Source: Zoogloea dura
GTDB taxonomy: Bacteria > Pseudomonadota > Gammaproteobacteria > Burkholderiales > Rhodocyclaceae
Direction of reading: 5' to 3'
Assembly (NCBI RefSeq): GCF_012927165.1
Contig: NZ_JABBGA010000006.1
Coordinates: 124,001-188,000, forward strand
Length of the DNA stretch: 64,000 nt
Below the pieces are notes generated by a model. The model was given only the letters and a program-made list of their open reading frames with translations, had not been told where the DNA came from and made no database searches. The translations under genes and the position numbers were made by a program. The first letter of the stretch is position 1; each line of letters starts with the position of its first letter. This document shows, piece after piece, positions 8,362-16,862 of this stretch.

Positions 8362-8967
8362 ATGTCCGAATCAGCCTCCCCTCCGACCCCCGCTTCCGGT
8401 TCTGCCGGCAAGGTTCAACTCACGCCTGCCGACTGGATCAAGGCTGCCACCGAGGTGCTGGTGGACAAGAGCATCGACGCGGTGCGCGTAGACGTGCTCG
8501 CCAAGGGGCTCAAGGTGACTCGGGGGAGCTTCTACTGGCACTTCCAGGACCGCGACGATCTGCTCCGGCAGCTGCTCAAGTCCTGGCGCGACGCTGCCAC
8601 CGAACAGATCATCAATCGCTTCGAGGGCAGCGGTGCCAACCCCGAGGCCCTGGTGCGGGAGCTCGCTTCCTTGCCTTTCCGCGGGCAGTCGGCGGTCAGT
8701 TCAGCCTCCATCGAGCTGGCCATCCGTGCCTGGGCGCGGCGGGATGAAATGGCCCGCCAGGTGGTTGACGAGGTGGACGCGAAACGTCTGTCCTATGTCT
8801 CGCAGTGCTTTGTCGCCCTGGGTTTTGGCTTCCAGGAGGCCGGCATGCGGGCCTTCCTGCTGTACAGCTACATGATCAGCGAGTCCCTGATGCGGGCTCA
8901 GGGCACCGAAACCCAGCGCCAGCAGCGCCGTGAGTTCATCGAGAAGATGCTGCTGGAGCACGCCTGA
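8362..8967 (+). CDS. TetR/AcrR family transcriptional regulator
   Basis: A 201-residue regulator if it starts at the ATG at 8362 (MSESASPPTPA); a TTG 12 bases upstream is possible, and neither has a strong ribosome site. The DNA-binding domain is residues about 20-65, with VDVLAKGLKVTRGSFYWHF as the helix-turn-helix and the conserved FYWHF core. The C-terminal two-thirds is helical ligand-binding sequence without recognisable specificity. It is transcribed away from the aromatic cluster across a shared AT-rich region, so it is the probable repressor of that cluster and of itself. The effector could be the aromatic substrate or a CoA ester; that is inference. Confidence 0.88.
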   Translation: MSESASPPTPASGSAGKVQLTPADWIKAATEVLVDKSIDAVRVDVLAKGLKVTRGSFYWHFQDRDDLLRQLLKSWRDAATEQIINRFEGSGANPEALVRELASLPFRGQSAVSSASIELAIRAWARRDEMARQVVDEVDAKRLSYVSQCFVALGFGFQEAGMRAFLLYSYMISESLMRAQGTETQRQQRREFIEKMLLEHA

Positions 8968-9080
8968 GCCCATCGGGTGCCAGCCCGGACCTGCCCTGCC
9001 GGGCATGCGCGAATCGCCCAGTTTGGGTAATATCGTGAGTCAGTAAAACGGACTCGCCCTTGGCGGGGGCGGAGGCGCGC

Positions 9081-11375
9081 ATGGGTAGGCTGTTCAATCG
9101 GGTCGCCGGTCACGTCCTGAGCGTGCATGTGGTGCTGGCACTGGCGATCCTGGCGCTGGTCACCGTGCTCGCCTGGATCGGTGCGGTACTCCATACCGGG
9201 CGCGTGGTCCAGGAGGCTTACGGGCAGCAGCTCTCGCTGGCCAGCAAGCAGCTGGACAGCCTGGACGAGAGCATCGACGACACCCTGGATTCCCTGGCCG
9301 GCATTCCTGCGGTGCTGGGGGCCGAGGAAGTGGTTCGGCGCACCCTGCGGCGCTTCAGTCAGACGGCTTCGGCATCTCCACCCACCCGCGAGACGCGCAA
9401 GCGCCTGTGGGAGGCGGAGCCCGATCTTCAGCACCTGGGGCGGCGCTTCCAGGATGTGGCCCAGCAGTTGAGGGCCGATGTCATCTGGGTCATGAATACG
9501 CGCGGTGAGTGCATTGCGGCCAGCAACGCAGGCGCCGCGCTCAGCTTTGTCGGCGGGGATTACTCGGATCGCCTTTACGTGCGCAATGCGCTTGAAGGGC
9601 GGCCGGGTCATCAGTACCTGGTGGGACGCCTGTCCCAGGTGCCGGGCTTGTACTTTTCCTACCCGGTCTGGGATGAGGGCCGGGTCATCGGTGTTGTTGC
9701 GGTCAAGCGCGAACTCACCCGCTTCGAGCGATGGACCCGGCATGTGGATGCCTTCATCTCGGATACCCGCGGTATCGTCGTGCTTGCCCGGGACAAGGCC
9801 ATCGAGCAGAGAAGCCTGCCCGACAGTGACGTGGGCCAGATGCCGGAGGCCGAGCGGCAGGCGACCTACCTGCGCACCGAGTTCAAGCCACTACGCATCG
9901 GTCGTCACGCCAATCCCGAGTTTTCCCGTCTCGCCTACCTGGATGACCGGCACGACGAGCCTTTCCTGCTGCTGAGCGCGCCATCGTCGCGGGGCTTTAC
10001 GCTGCACCTGCTCCAGCCCGTGCCGGAAATTCATCGCCTCGAGGCCCAGCGGCCCTCCCTGTTCATGCTGCTGGCGGTGGCCGGCAATTTCCTGGTGGTG
10101 GCGATCATTGCCGTCGGGCTCTACTTCAAGTCCCTGAACCGGGCGCGCCGTCAGGCCGAGCGGCTCAACCGGGAGCTGGAGGGGCTGGTGGACAAGCGGA
10201 CCGAAGATCTGCGCCAGGCCAAGGAGGCGGCCGAGTCTGCCAATCGCGCGAAAAGCAGCTTTCTGGCCAATATGAGCCATGAGATACGCACACCCATGAA
10301 CGCGATCATCGGCTTGTCCGGCATCCTGCGCCGGCGTGAGGGAGATCCCGATTCGGCCGACAAGCTGGAGAAGATCGAGTTGGCCGGTCAACACCTGCTC
10401 AGCGTGATCAATGACATCCTCGACCTGTCCAAGATCGAAGCCGGACGCCTGGTGCTGAGCGAGCAAAGGGTCGATCCCGGCGCGATCCTGGCCGACATGC
10501 TCAGCCTTTCGGGGGAGGAGGCGCGGAGCAAGGGGATAGACCTGTACTGCGAGCCGGTGCCGCCACTCGGCGCCTTGCTGGGGGATGCCACCCGCTTGCG
10601 TCAGGCCTTGCTCAACCTCGTCAACAATGCCGTGAAGTTCACCGACAGCGGATGGGTGGCAGTGAGGGTAAGGCTTCAGGAGGAGGACGAGGAGGGCGTC
10701 CTGTTGCGCTTCGAGGTTCAGGACACCGGGATCGGGGTTGCTCCCGACGTGCTGGCCAGTCTTTTTCAGCCCTTTCATCAGGCGGACGCCTCCACCTCCC
10801 GGCGCTTTGGCGGAACGGGTCTGGGGCTGGCCATCACGCGGCGTCTCGCCGAGTTGATGGGCGGCGAGGCGGGCGGTGCGCGGGCGCCGGAACAGGGGAG
10901 TTGCTTCTGGTTTTCAGCCCGCCTGCGCAAGGCGGGCGAGGTGCCCGAGGCGGAGCCTCCTGTGGAGGAGGACGGGAGCGAGCGCTTGCGGCGTTCATTC
11001 AGTGGCGGGCGCGTGCTTCTTGTTGAGGATGATCCGGTCAATCGCCTGGTTGCCGAGGACTACCTGAGCGCAGCCGGCCTGCAGGTTGACGTGGCGCAGG
11101 ATGGCCTGGAGGCACTGGAGCGCATTCGGGAGGCAGCAGGGGGGCCGTACCTGGCGATCCTGATGGATGTGCAGATGCCCCGGATGGACGGCCTCGAGGC
11201 CACCCGCGCGATACGGCAGCTCCCGGGTGGCAAGCTCCTGCCGATCATCGCCATGACCGCCAACGCCTTCAGCGAGGACCGGCAGCGCTGCAGCGACGCA
11301 GGTATGGATGGCTTCGTGCCCAAGCCGGTGGACCCGGCAGCCCTTTATGCAGCCCTGGGCCGCTGCCTGGGCTAG
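9081..11375 (+). CDS. Hybrid sensor histidine kinase with periplasmic Cache-like sensor and receiver domain
   Basis: A 764-residue protein from the ATG at 9081, preceded by GGAGG at 9071. A first membrane helix ([20 protein letters not shown]) is followed by a periplasmic region of roughly 290 residues with a Cache-like pattern ([37 protein letters not shown]), similar to DctB-type sensors. A second helix lies in [20 protein letters not shown]. Then come a short coiled coil, a DHp domain with the phospho-His in [14 protein letters not shown], an HATPase domain ([17 protein letters not shown]) and a C-terminal receiver with the acceptor Asp in [12 protein letters not shown] and Lys in PKPVD. 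No HPt or output gene is adjacent. A possible ligand is a small carboxylate. Confidence 0.9.
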   Translation: MGRLFNRVAGHVLSVHVVLALAILALVTVLAWIGAVLHTGRVVQEAYGQQLSLASKQLDSLDESIDDTLDSLAGIPAVLGAEEVVRRTLRRFSQTASASPPTRETRKRLWEAEPDLQHLGRRFQDVAQQLRADVIWVMNTRGECIAASNAGAALSFVGGDYSDRLYVRNALEGRPGHQYLVGRLSQVPGLYFSYPVWDEGRVIGVVAVKRELTRFERWTRHVDAFISDTRGIVVLARDKAIEQRSLPDSDVGQMPEAERQATYLRTEFKPLRIGRHANPEFSRLAYLDDRHDEPFLLLSAPSSRGFTLHLLQPVPEIHRLEAQRPSLFMLLAVAGNFLVVAIIAVGLYFKSLNRARRQAERLNRELEGLVDKRTEDLRQAKEAAESANRAKSSFLANMSHEIRTPMNAIIGLSGILRRREGDPDSADKLEKIELAGQHLLSVINDILDLSKIEAGRLVLSEQRVDPGAILADMLSLSGEEARSKGIDLYCEPVPPLGALLGDATRLRQALLNLVNNAVKFTDSGWVAVRVRLQEEDEEGVLLRFEVQDTGIGVAPDVLASLFQPFHQADASTSRRFGGTGLGLAITRRLAELMGGEAGGARAPEQGSCFWFSARLRKAGEVPEAEPPVEEDGSERLRRSFSGGRVLLVEDDPVNRLVAEDYLSAAGLQVDVAQDGLEALERIREAAGGPYLAILMDVQMPRMDGLEATRAIRQLPGGKLLPIIAMTANAFSEDRQRCSDAGMDGFVPKPVDPAALYAALGRCLG

Positions 11376-11407
11376 AGGGCGCGAAGGCGCCGCGGCTGAT
11401 AAGAAAA

Positions 11408-11438
11408 CGGCCCATCGTGGATGATGGGCCGCAGTTTT
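11408..11438. terminator. Bidirectional intrinsic terminator between the hybrid kinase and amtB
   Basis: A perfect 9-bp stem (CGGCCCATC with GATGGGCCG, loop GTGGAT) is followed by TTTTT on the plus strand and by TTTTCTT on the minus strand. It therefore can end both convergent genes. Confidence 0.85.
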
Positions 11439-11475
11439 TCGGGCTTGCTTCACCCCGCTCCCGGAGGCGTGCTCC

Positions 11476-12678
11476 TTACCAGTGAGTCTCCCGATCCGGG
11501 GTTGCCGTGATGCGGTGGATCGTCAGGTCGGCCCCGTCGTATTCCTCTTCCGCATCCAGGCGGATGCCCATGGTGTTCTTGAGCAGGCCATAGACCACAA
11601 AGCCGCCGGCCAGGCCAACCAGAGCGCCGCCCAGCGTGCCGATGAGTTGGGATGCCAGGCTCACGCCGCCCATCCCGCCCAGGGCCTGGGTGCCGAAGAT
11701 GCCGGCCGCGATCCCGCCCCAGGCGCCGCACAGGCCGTGCAGCGGCCACACGCCGAGCACGTCGTCGATCTTCCAGCGGTTCTGGGTGACGGTGAACAAC
11801 TGCACGAACAGGCCGCCGGCAATCAACCCGGTGAGCAGCGCACCGATGGGGTGCATCAGGTCAGAGCCGGCGCACACCGCCACCAGGCCGGCCAGCGGGC
11901 CGTTGTGAATGAAGCCTGGGTCGTTCTTGCCCATCACCATGGCCGCCAGGGTGCCGCCCACCATGGCCATCAGGGAATTGAGTGCGACCAGACCGCTGAC
12001 CTTGTCGAGGGTCTGGGCCGACATCACGTTGAAGCCGAACCAGCCCACCGTGAGGATCCACGCGCCGAGGGCCAGGAAAGGAATGTTCGACGGCGGGTGG
12101 GCCGACACGGTGCCGTCCTTGGTGTAGCGGCCGCGCCGGGCGCCCAGCAGCAGCACCGCCGGCAGCGCGATCCAGCCGCCCACCGAATGCACCACCACCG
12201 ACCCTGCGAAGTCATGGAACTTGGCCCCGAAGGCCGCTTCCAGCATGGGCTGGATGCCGAAGTTGTCGTTCCAGGCGATGCCCTCGAAGAAGGGATAGAC
12301 AAAGCCCACCAGCAGGAAGGTGGCCACGCTCTGGGGGTGGAACTTGGCCCGCTCGGCAATGCCCCCCGAGATGATGGCCGGAATCGCTGCGGCAAAGGTC
12401 AGCAGGAAGAAGAACTTGACCATCTCGTAGCCGCTCTTCTGGGACAGCACCTCCGCACCCGAGAAGAAGTGGGCGCCGTAGGCCACGGTGTAGCCGATGA
12501 AGAAGTAGGCAATGGCCGACACGCAGAAATCCGTGAGGATCTTGACCAGGGCATTCACCTGGTTCTTCTTGCGCACCGTACCCAGCTCGAGGAAGGCGAA
12601 ACCTGCGTGCATCGCAAGCACCATGATGGCGCCCAGCAGCACAAACACTACGTTACTGGCGTGACTCGATTGCTCCAT
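11476..12678 (-). CDS. amtB: Ammonium transporter (Amt family)
   Basis: A 400-residue polytopic membrane protein with about 11 helices. The two pore histidines are in GSVVVHSVGGW and DDVLGVWPLHGLCG, and the C-terminal cytoplasmic tail ends in a GIRLDAEEEYDG-type segment used for GlnK contact. It conducts ammonium/ammonia into the cell under nitrogen limitation. The start at 12678 follows TGGAG, and a sigma-54 promoter lies just upstream; a longer in-frame start at 12738 lies upstream of that promoter and is unlikely. No glnK gene is adjacent, unlike the common glnK-amtB pair. There is no signal peptide. Confidence 0.92.
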   Translation of the reverse strand: MEQSSHASNVVFVLLGAIMVLAMHAGFAFLELGTVRKKNQVNALVKILTDFCVSAIAYFFIGYTVAYGAHFFSGAEVLSQKSGYEMVKFFFLLTFAAAIPAIISGGIAERAKFHPQSVATFLLVGFVYPFFEGIAWNDNFGIQPMLEAAFGAKFHDFAGSVVVHSVGGWIALPAVLLLGARRGRYTKDGTVSAHPPSNIPFLALGAWILTVGWFGFNVMSAQTLDKVSGLVALNSLMAMVGGTLAAMVMGKNDPGFIHNGPLAGLVAVCAGSDLMHPIGALLTGLIAGGLFVQLFTVTQNRWKIDDVLGVWPLHGLCGAWGGIAAGIFGTQALGGMGGVSLASQLIGTLGGALVGLAGGFVVYGLLKNTMGIRLDAEEEYDGADLTIHRITATPDRETHW

Positions 12679-12708
12679 TTTGGGCTCCAGAAAAGATCGG
12701 AGGCACCA

Positions 12709-12724
12709 AGCAGGTGCTGTGCCA
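12709..12724 (-). promoter_or_regulatory. Sigma-54 (RpoN) promoter of amtB
   Basis: Minus strand reads TGGCACAGCACCTGCT, matching TGGCAC-N5-TTGC with GG and GC exactly 10 bases apart. The predicted transcript would start near 12698, about 20 bases before the amtB ATG, with the GGAG ribosome site between. Confidence 0.75.
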
Positions 12725-12816
12725 GGTGGCGCTGACATGAAAATCCTTTTGAATCAGCGATTTTGGTGCATGACTGCGCTCCGAGACGCACCTTGTTAAG
12801 GCATTTCTCATGAAAA

Positions 12817-12833
12817 TGCACTTAAATGGTGCA
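12817..12833. promoter_or_regulatory. NtrC-type enhancer site upstream of amtB
   Basis: The sequence TGCACTTAAATGGTGCA matches the NtrC consensus TGCACC-N5-GGTGCA with one substitution. It lies about 119-135 bases upstream of the predicted amtB start point, the usual enhancer distance. A second inverted repeat (GCGCAC-4-GTGCGC, 12840-12855) is centred about two helical turns further up and may be a weaker cooperative site. Confidence 0.72.
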
Positions 12834-12855
12834 ATTTGTGCGCACCTCCGTGCGC

Positions 12856-13057
12856 CAGATTGGTGAGCTGAGGGCGCGATCTCACCGGGGTGCCCCTGTG
12901 TCCGGTGGGTGAGGGGAATGACTGACGCATTAGGGCAGTAGGGGTGACGAAAAGCGTCACATCGTGGCGGCGGGAGGGGACTCGTCAAGCGCAAAGATTT
13001 TTTGTTTTTTGTTTTATCTGTTTGATTATAAATGATTTTATTTTTTATCCGGAATTC
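12856..13057. other. Intergenic region between the amtB control region and the pilA promoter, no gene seen
   Basis: Apart from the amtB control elements at its left and the pilA promoter at its right, this stretch shows no credible gene. Its right half (about 13000-13050) is a strong AT-rich tract with repeated T runs, unusual for this GC-rich DNA, and could be a curved DNA or IHF/activator region for the sigma-54 promoter that follows. Confidence 0.5.
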
Positions 13058-13073
13058 AGGCACGCCGGTTGCC
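13058..13073 (+). promoter_or_regulatory. Sigma-54 (RpoN) promoter of the type IV pilin gene
   Basis: AGGCACGCCGGTTGCC fits TGGCACG-N4-TTGCW, with GG at 13059-13060 and GC at 13071-13072 exactly 10 bases apart. The start point would be near 13084, giving a leader of about 56 bases before the pilin ATG. RpoN/PilR control of the major pilin is established in Pseudomonas and others. Confidence 0.7.
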
Positions 13074-13139
13074 TATGTATCCTCGTCCGGGTTCAGAACC
13101 CGCTCGAAATTCAAGTCAAACTCACTGGAGGTGCTCATC

Positions 13140-13547
13140 ATGAAAAAGCAAGGCGGTTTTACCCTGATCGAACTGATGATCGTCGTCGCCATCATCGGCA
13201 TCCTGGCCGCGATCGCTGTGCCGCAGTACCAGACTTACACGAAGAAGGCGAAGTTCACTGAAGTGGTCAATGCGGCGGAGGGCTTCAAGTCTCAGGTTGA
13301 GATCTGTATTCAGACCGAAAATCTGGGAGCTAACGCGACTGGTTGTACCAACGGTGCCAAGGGCATTGCAGCTGCACCGACTGCTTATGGCAAGCTCGCC
13401 AGCGTTGCAGTTGCGGACGGAAAGATTACTGCAACGGGGACTGCGGATGTCGATAGTGCCACCTTCATCATGGAGCCTACCATCGCAGCTTCTGGTATTA
13501 CTTGGGATATCAGCACCGGTACCTGCAAGACCAAGGGTCTGTGCTGA
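13140..13547 (+). CDS. pilA: Type IV pilin (PilA-like major pilin)
   Basis: A 135-residue prepilin. The ATG at 13140 follows CTGGAGG. The leader MKKQGG is cleaved before [20 protein letters not shown], the N-methylated, membrane-spanning and polymerising helix with the conserved Glu at +5. The globular part carries Cys pairs in [14 protein letters not shown] and a C-terminal CKTKGLC that probably forms the D-region disulfide loop. It assembles into pili for twitching, adhesion or DNA uptake. No other pil genes are nearby, so it is a stand-alone locus. A strong terminator follows at once. Confidence 0.9.
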   Translation: MKKQGGFTLIELMIVVAIIGILAAIAVPQYQTYTKKAKFTEVVNAAEGFKSQVEICIQTENLGANATGCTNGAKGIAAAPTAYGKLASVAVADGKITATGTADVDSATFIMEPTIAASGITWDISTGTCKTKGLC

Positions 13548-13573
13548 TCTCTGGTTAGAGTTCTGAAGATTCG

Positions 13574-13604
13574 AAAGCCCGGTGTCATGCACCGGGCTTT
13601 TTTT
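13574..13604 (+). terminator. Intrinsic terminator after pilA
   Basis: An 11-bp perfect stem (AAAGCCCGGTG with CACCGGGCTTT, loop TCATG) runs into seven T residues. It isolates the pilin transcript from ampD. Confidence 0.9.
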
Positions 13605-13654
13605 ATTTGAACTTGTAGTGGTTTGATGTGTATTTGCTCGAAGCATTGCGCCAA

Positions 13655-14275
13655 ATGACGGTTGTTCGATCTCATTCCTCTCCAAATTGTGATCCGCGTC
13701 CAGCTGGAGAGCCATGCTCCCTAGTTGTCATCCATGCCATCAGCCTCCCTCCAAACCGCTTGGGCGGGGCAGGCGTTGAGCAGTTGTTCACCAATACGCT
13801 TAACCCCAACGAGCACCCCTATTTCGCAACGATCGCTCATCTCCGTGTTTCCGCGCACTTCTTCATCCGTCGCACGGGTGAGACGATCTGCTTTGTTGCG
13901 CCCGAGTTGAGGGCCTGGCATGCCGGCGTCTCATCCTGGCGGGGCCATGAGCGCTGCAACGACTTCTCTATCGGTATCGAGCTCGAAGGCTGCGATACCT
14001 TGCCCTTCGAGCCGGTGCAGTACGAGGTGCTGGCTGCGCTGCTCGCCGACCTGTGCGAGCGCTTCCCCATCGAAGGCATCACCGGGCACTCGGACATCGC
14101 TCCAGGGCGCAAGACGGACCCCGGGCCGATGTTTGCCTGGGGGCGGCTGAAGCGCATTCTTGAAGCCCGTCACGGCGCCCGGCTGGCCGGCCTGATCGAG
14201 CCCGAGGCGGAAGTGCCCGAGGACGAGCCGCAGCGCATGGCCTGGCCGTTTCCCCTGGGCGAACGCCCGGAATAG
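13655..14275 (+). CDS. ampD: 1,6-anhydro-N-acetylmuramyl-L-alanine amidase AmpD
   Basis: A 206-residue cytoplasmic amidase from the ATG at 13655 (a GTG at 13628 is an alternative). It cleaves the lactyl-L-Ala bond of anhydromuropeptides in cell-wall recycling and thereby tempers AmpR/beta-lactamase signalling where present. Typical features are SSPNCDPRP at the N-terminus, the zinc ligands H in VVIHAISLPP, H in GHSDIAPGRKTDPG and D in the same segment, and WHAGVSSW. The usual Asn after the first His (VIHNISLPP) is Ala here. A C-terminal tail of about 25 residues is low-complexity acidic/proline. Confidence 0.9.
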   Translation: MTVVRSHSSPNCDPRPAGEPCSLVVIHAISLPPNRLGGAGVEQLFTNTLNPNEHPYFATIAHLRVSAHFFIRRTGETICFVAPELRAWHAGVSSWRGHERCNDFSIGIELEGCDTLPFEPVQYEVLAALLADLCERFPIEGITGHSDIAPGRKTDPGPMFAWGRLKRILEARHGARLAGLIEPEAEVPEDEPQRMAWPFPLGERPE

Positions 14276-14302
14276 GCACGGGCTGTTCAGAGGTTTTCCT
14301 TC

Positions 14303-15940
14303 ATGAGGGTATTCGAATCCACCCTGGTGCGCGGGCAGTCCGCTTGGTCGCAGTGGCGGCTGCGGGCCCTCGTCTTTGTCGCCGCGCTCGTCCCCATGCT
14401 GATCTGGCTGCTGGTGGATGCCCGTCTCGCCCGCCCGTGGCAAGCGGCCGGGTGGGCCGGGTTGTGCGCACTGCTGGCGGCCGCTGCGCCGGGGCGCTGG
14501 CTGAAGTGGGGAGGCTACCTCCAGATCCTGATGTTGCCGCTGACCTTGGGCTGGCTGGCGGCCGTGGCGGTCACCGGCATGGGGCCCTCCACGGCAAGCC
14601 TGGGGTCGGTGACCAACGGGGCCTATCGGGAGGTCATGACCGCTTCCAGGGTGGTCATGATGAATCACGACTTCCGGATCGTTGCCAGTGCTGTCGCGCT
14701 TGCCGTCATGGCCATGGGCTGGGCCTTATGGCGGGCGGGGCCGGTCGTGCAACAGCGTGGCGTAAGCATGATCTTCCTGCTGGCACTGGTGCCGGGGTCG
14801 GCGGCCGTGCTTGATGTGGGGGGCTTTCGGGAGTACGCGAAGCTCGCAGGAAGCGAGGCCCGGGTTGGCGTGGTGTGGCTCTCTCACCTGGAGATGCTGA
14901 AGGAGGCAGGCCGTGTCCTGCTCAATCAGTCGGCCATGGGGGGGAGGGCGGAGTCGATTGCCACCCGTTCTGCAGGGCAGGCGGTCAAGACCTTCGATTT
15001 CTTCCCCGGCGTGGGGGTGTTCATCGTTGGCGAGTCCCTGCGTGCCGATGCCCTCATGAAGCCAGGCCGCGGCCCCTGGTCGGAGCGCCTGGCCCAGCGT
15101 CTTGATGAGGGTCTGGGCTTGAGGTTGCCGGATGCCTGCGCGGGAGGTAACGGGACCTTTGTCTCCTATCCCAGGCTGGTGACGGCAGTGGATGTGGCAG
15201 ACGAGGCAGGGGCTGCAAGGGGGCCGACCCTGCTTGCCATAGCCAAGGCTGCCGGCGCGCGAACCGCCTACCTCAACAATCACGAGATCTGGGTCGTTCC
15301 GGAAGCGGGTCATGACTTCACCCAGAAGATCTCGTCGATGGACGTCAATACCTTTGACGAGGTGGCCATCGAGGCGATGGGCGACTTTCTCAAGCGGACT
15401 GATGCGCCTTCGAAGGCCGTGCTGATTCACTTGTACGGTCAGCACTTCTTCTATGAGCAGCGCTATCCGGCTGCCTTGTTTCCTGGCGAACCCAAGGGCC
15501 TGGAGAGTGACGCCCTGAGTGAGCTGCGCTATCAAAGAGCGGCGGAGTACGGGGCGAAGGTGCTCCTGCAGGCGGCCCAGGAACTCGACCGGCTAAGCGT
15601 TCCAGCGTTTCTTGTTTTTACCAGTGACCATGGTGAGCACCTGCCTTCCGATGGAACCGGAAAACGGTTTCATGCGGGGCCGACCAGCGCTCTGGGCGAT
15701 TCAGTGGTGCCTGTCCTGGTGTTGTGGAACAAGGCGTTTCGCGACTCCGGGCGCCAGCATCTTCTCGATCGCTTTGGGCGTGAGAGGGGGTTGATTGCCC
15801 ATCAGGATGCCGCTCGTGCCTGGCTTGCGCTGTCGGGGCGTCCGGGAGGGCTGGAGCCGAGTCCGCATCCTCAGACCTGGGGGGCGCTCGATCGTGGGCA
15901 GCGTACGGGGCCGGTCAGCTGTTCTGAGCTGAAGCCTTGA
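14303..15940 (+). CDS. Membrane-anchored phosphoethanolamine-transferase/sulfatase-family protein
   Basis: A 545-residue protein with several N-terminal membrane helices (for example ALVFVAALVPMLIWLLVDA) and a periplasmic alkaline-phosphatase-fold domain from about residue 225. Metal and nucleophile motifs resemble EptA/CptA: VFIVGESLRADAL, CAGGNGTFVSYPRL (Thr as likely nucleophile), HLYGQHFFYEQRYP and FTSDHGEHL, with RFHAGP in place of the usual HG.PY segment. Such enzymes transfer phosphoethanolamine from phosphatidylethanolamine to lipid A, core sugars or other acceptors. The acceptor here is unknown. Its 3' end overlaps the convergent methyltransferase gene by 70 bp. Confidence 0.75.
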   Translation: MRVFESTLVRGQSAWSQWRLRALVFVAALVPMLIWLLVDARLARPWQAAGWAGLCALLAAAAPGRWLKWGGYLQILMLPLTLGWLAAVAVTGMGPSTASLGSVTNGAYREVMTASRVVMMNHDFRIVASAVALAVMAMGWALWRAGPVVQQRGVSMIFLLALVPGSAAVLDVGGFREYAKLAGSEARVGVVWLSHLEMLKEAGRVLLNQSAMGGRAESIATRSAGQAVKTFDFFPGVGVFIVGESLRADALMKPGRGPWSERLAQRLDEGLGLRLPDACAGGNGTFVSYPRLVTAVDVADEAGAARGPTLLAIAKAAGARTAYLNNHEIWVVPEAGHDFTQKISSMDVNTFDEVAIEAMGDFLKRTDAPSKAVLIHLYGQHFFYEQRYPAALFPGEPKGLESDALSELRYQRAAEYGAKVLLQAAQELDRLSVPAFLVFTSDHGEHLPSDGTGKRFHAGPTSALGDSVVPVLVLWNKAFRDSGRQHLLDRFGRERGLIAHQDAARAWLALSGRPGGLEPSPHPQTWGALDRGQRTGPVSCSELKP

Positions 15941-16512
15941 TCCGAAGGCCTTTTCTCCAGCGTCCACACGGTCGCGGGGGGGAGGTTGCAGAGGATGGTG
16001 GGCCCTTTGGTCCAGACCAGGTTCCTGGATGGGCTTGCAAACGGGGTCTTGCCGAAGTAGCTGTACTGGATCAGCTGAAACTCACGATAGCGATGGCTGA
16101 TGCGCTTGATGCTGTCACAAAGACGCTGGCAGTCCTGTGCAGGCAAGGAAGCGAACGGTAGTGATGAGACCAGGGTGAGCCGCTTGTGCTGCGGCAAGGT
16201 GAGTTCCTCGAGCTTGCTTGCGCATAGCGTCAATACTGGCAGCTCCGGGAAGCGCCTCAGAAGGCTGCGTGCCAGTTCCGGGGATTTCTCGAGCGCTACG
16301 AGGTAGTGCAACTGTTCCCTGACCGTCAGCAGTGCCTGTGTGATGGCTCCGGTCCCTGCTCCAAGCTCGATGACCACGCCAGGAGGGCCTTTGGCCAGTA
16401 GCGCCTTTGTGATGGCTGTGCCGAGGCTGCGTCCGGCAGGCGCGATGGCGCCAATCTGTCTCGGGTTCCGGAGGAGCGTGCGCCAGAAGGGGAGGAGGTG
16501 TGTCATCGACAT
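15871..16512 (-). CDS. Class I SAM-dependent methyltransferase, PmtA-like (phosphatidylethanolamine N-methyltransferase family)
   Basis: A 213-residue protein. The opening FWRTLLRNPRQIGAIAPAGRSLG and the SAM-binding VIELGAGTGAITQALL are typical of the PmtA/LpxM-neighbour methyltransferase group, followed by LVSSLPFASLP in place of the NGLPL..L motif. It may methylate phosphatidylethanolamine or a related headgroup. The start may be ATG 16512 or ATG 16506; no strong ribosome site is visible. The last 23 codons overlap the convergent transferase gene on the other strand, an unusual arrangement for two lipid-headgroup enzymes. Confidence 0.7.
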   Translation of the reverse strand: MSMTHLLPFWRTLLRNPRQIGAIAPAGRSLGTAITKALLAKGPPGVVIELGAGTGAITQALLTVREQLHYLVALEKSPELARSLLRRFPELPVLTLCASKLEELTLPQHKRLTLVSSLPFASLPAQDCQRLCDSIKRISHRYREFQLIQYSYFGKTPFASPSRNLVWTKGPTILCNLPPATVWTLEKRPSDQGFSSEQLTGPVRCPRSSAPQV

Positions 16513-16827
16513 GGAGTGGGGGCGTGCAAAGGTCCGGGATCGGGAAAGTAGGGCATCTCTTCATGGCTTGTCCATCCCGGCGGGCGACGATGTGGGGCTG
16601 TGCGCTGAAATGGTAAGCGCATGTAGTGTCATCTGGCGCCGTGACACAACGTCGAAGGCAGGCGTCCGGCAAGCCCGCCTGGCGATGCGCCACTGCCTGC
16701 TGCGTGGGTTGTGAACCCCGCGCAAACGTTGGTTTCATGCCATTGGAATCAATGGGTGTCGACAGGCTTTGAGGTGTTGTGGGAATGCCGTTGGCAAGTG
16801 CTCCTGTCGGGTTGTCGTCCCCCAGGT
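16513..16827. other. Intergenic stretch, no gene seen
   Basis: This stretch holds the unidentified promoter of the methyltransferase. It contains one inverted repeat (CAGGCG with CGCCTG, about 16655-16685) but no open frame with coding character or ribosome site. Confidence 0.5.
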
Positions 16828-16856
16828 TTGACAAAATTGAATCGAATCAATACAAT
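16828..16856 (+). promoter_or_regulatory. Near-consensus sigma-70 promoter
   Basis: TTGACA (16828-16833) and TACAAT (16851-16856) are separated by exactly 17 bases. Transcription would start near 16863, about 325 bases ahead of the transglycosylase ATG. It is among the strongest vegetative promoters visible in the window. Confidence 0.82.
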
Positions 16857-16862
16857 GCGTTC

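Noticed and set aside
8136-8411. A 91-codon minus-strand frame in the divergent aromatic/TetR gap
   Set aside because: It overlaps the regulator start and the promoter region, has no ribosome site and no family resemblance.
12831-12850. A possible second sigma-54 promoter on the minus strand near GTGCGCACAAATTGCA
   Set aside because: The GG-to-GC spacing is not 10 bases; the better match at 12709-12724 is correctly spaced and placed.
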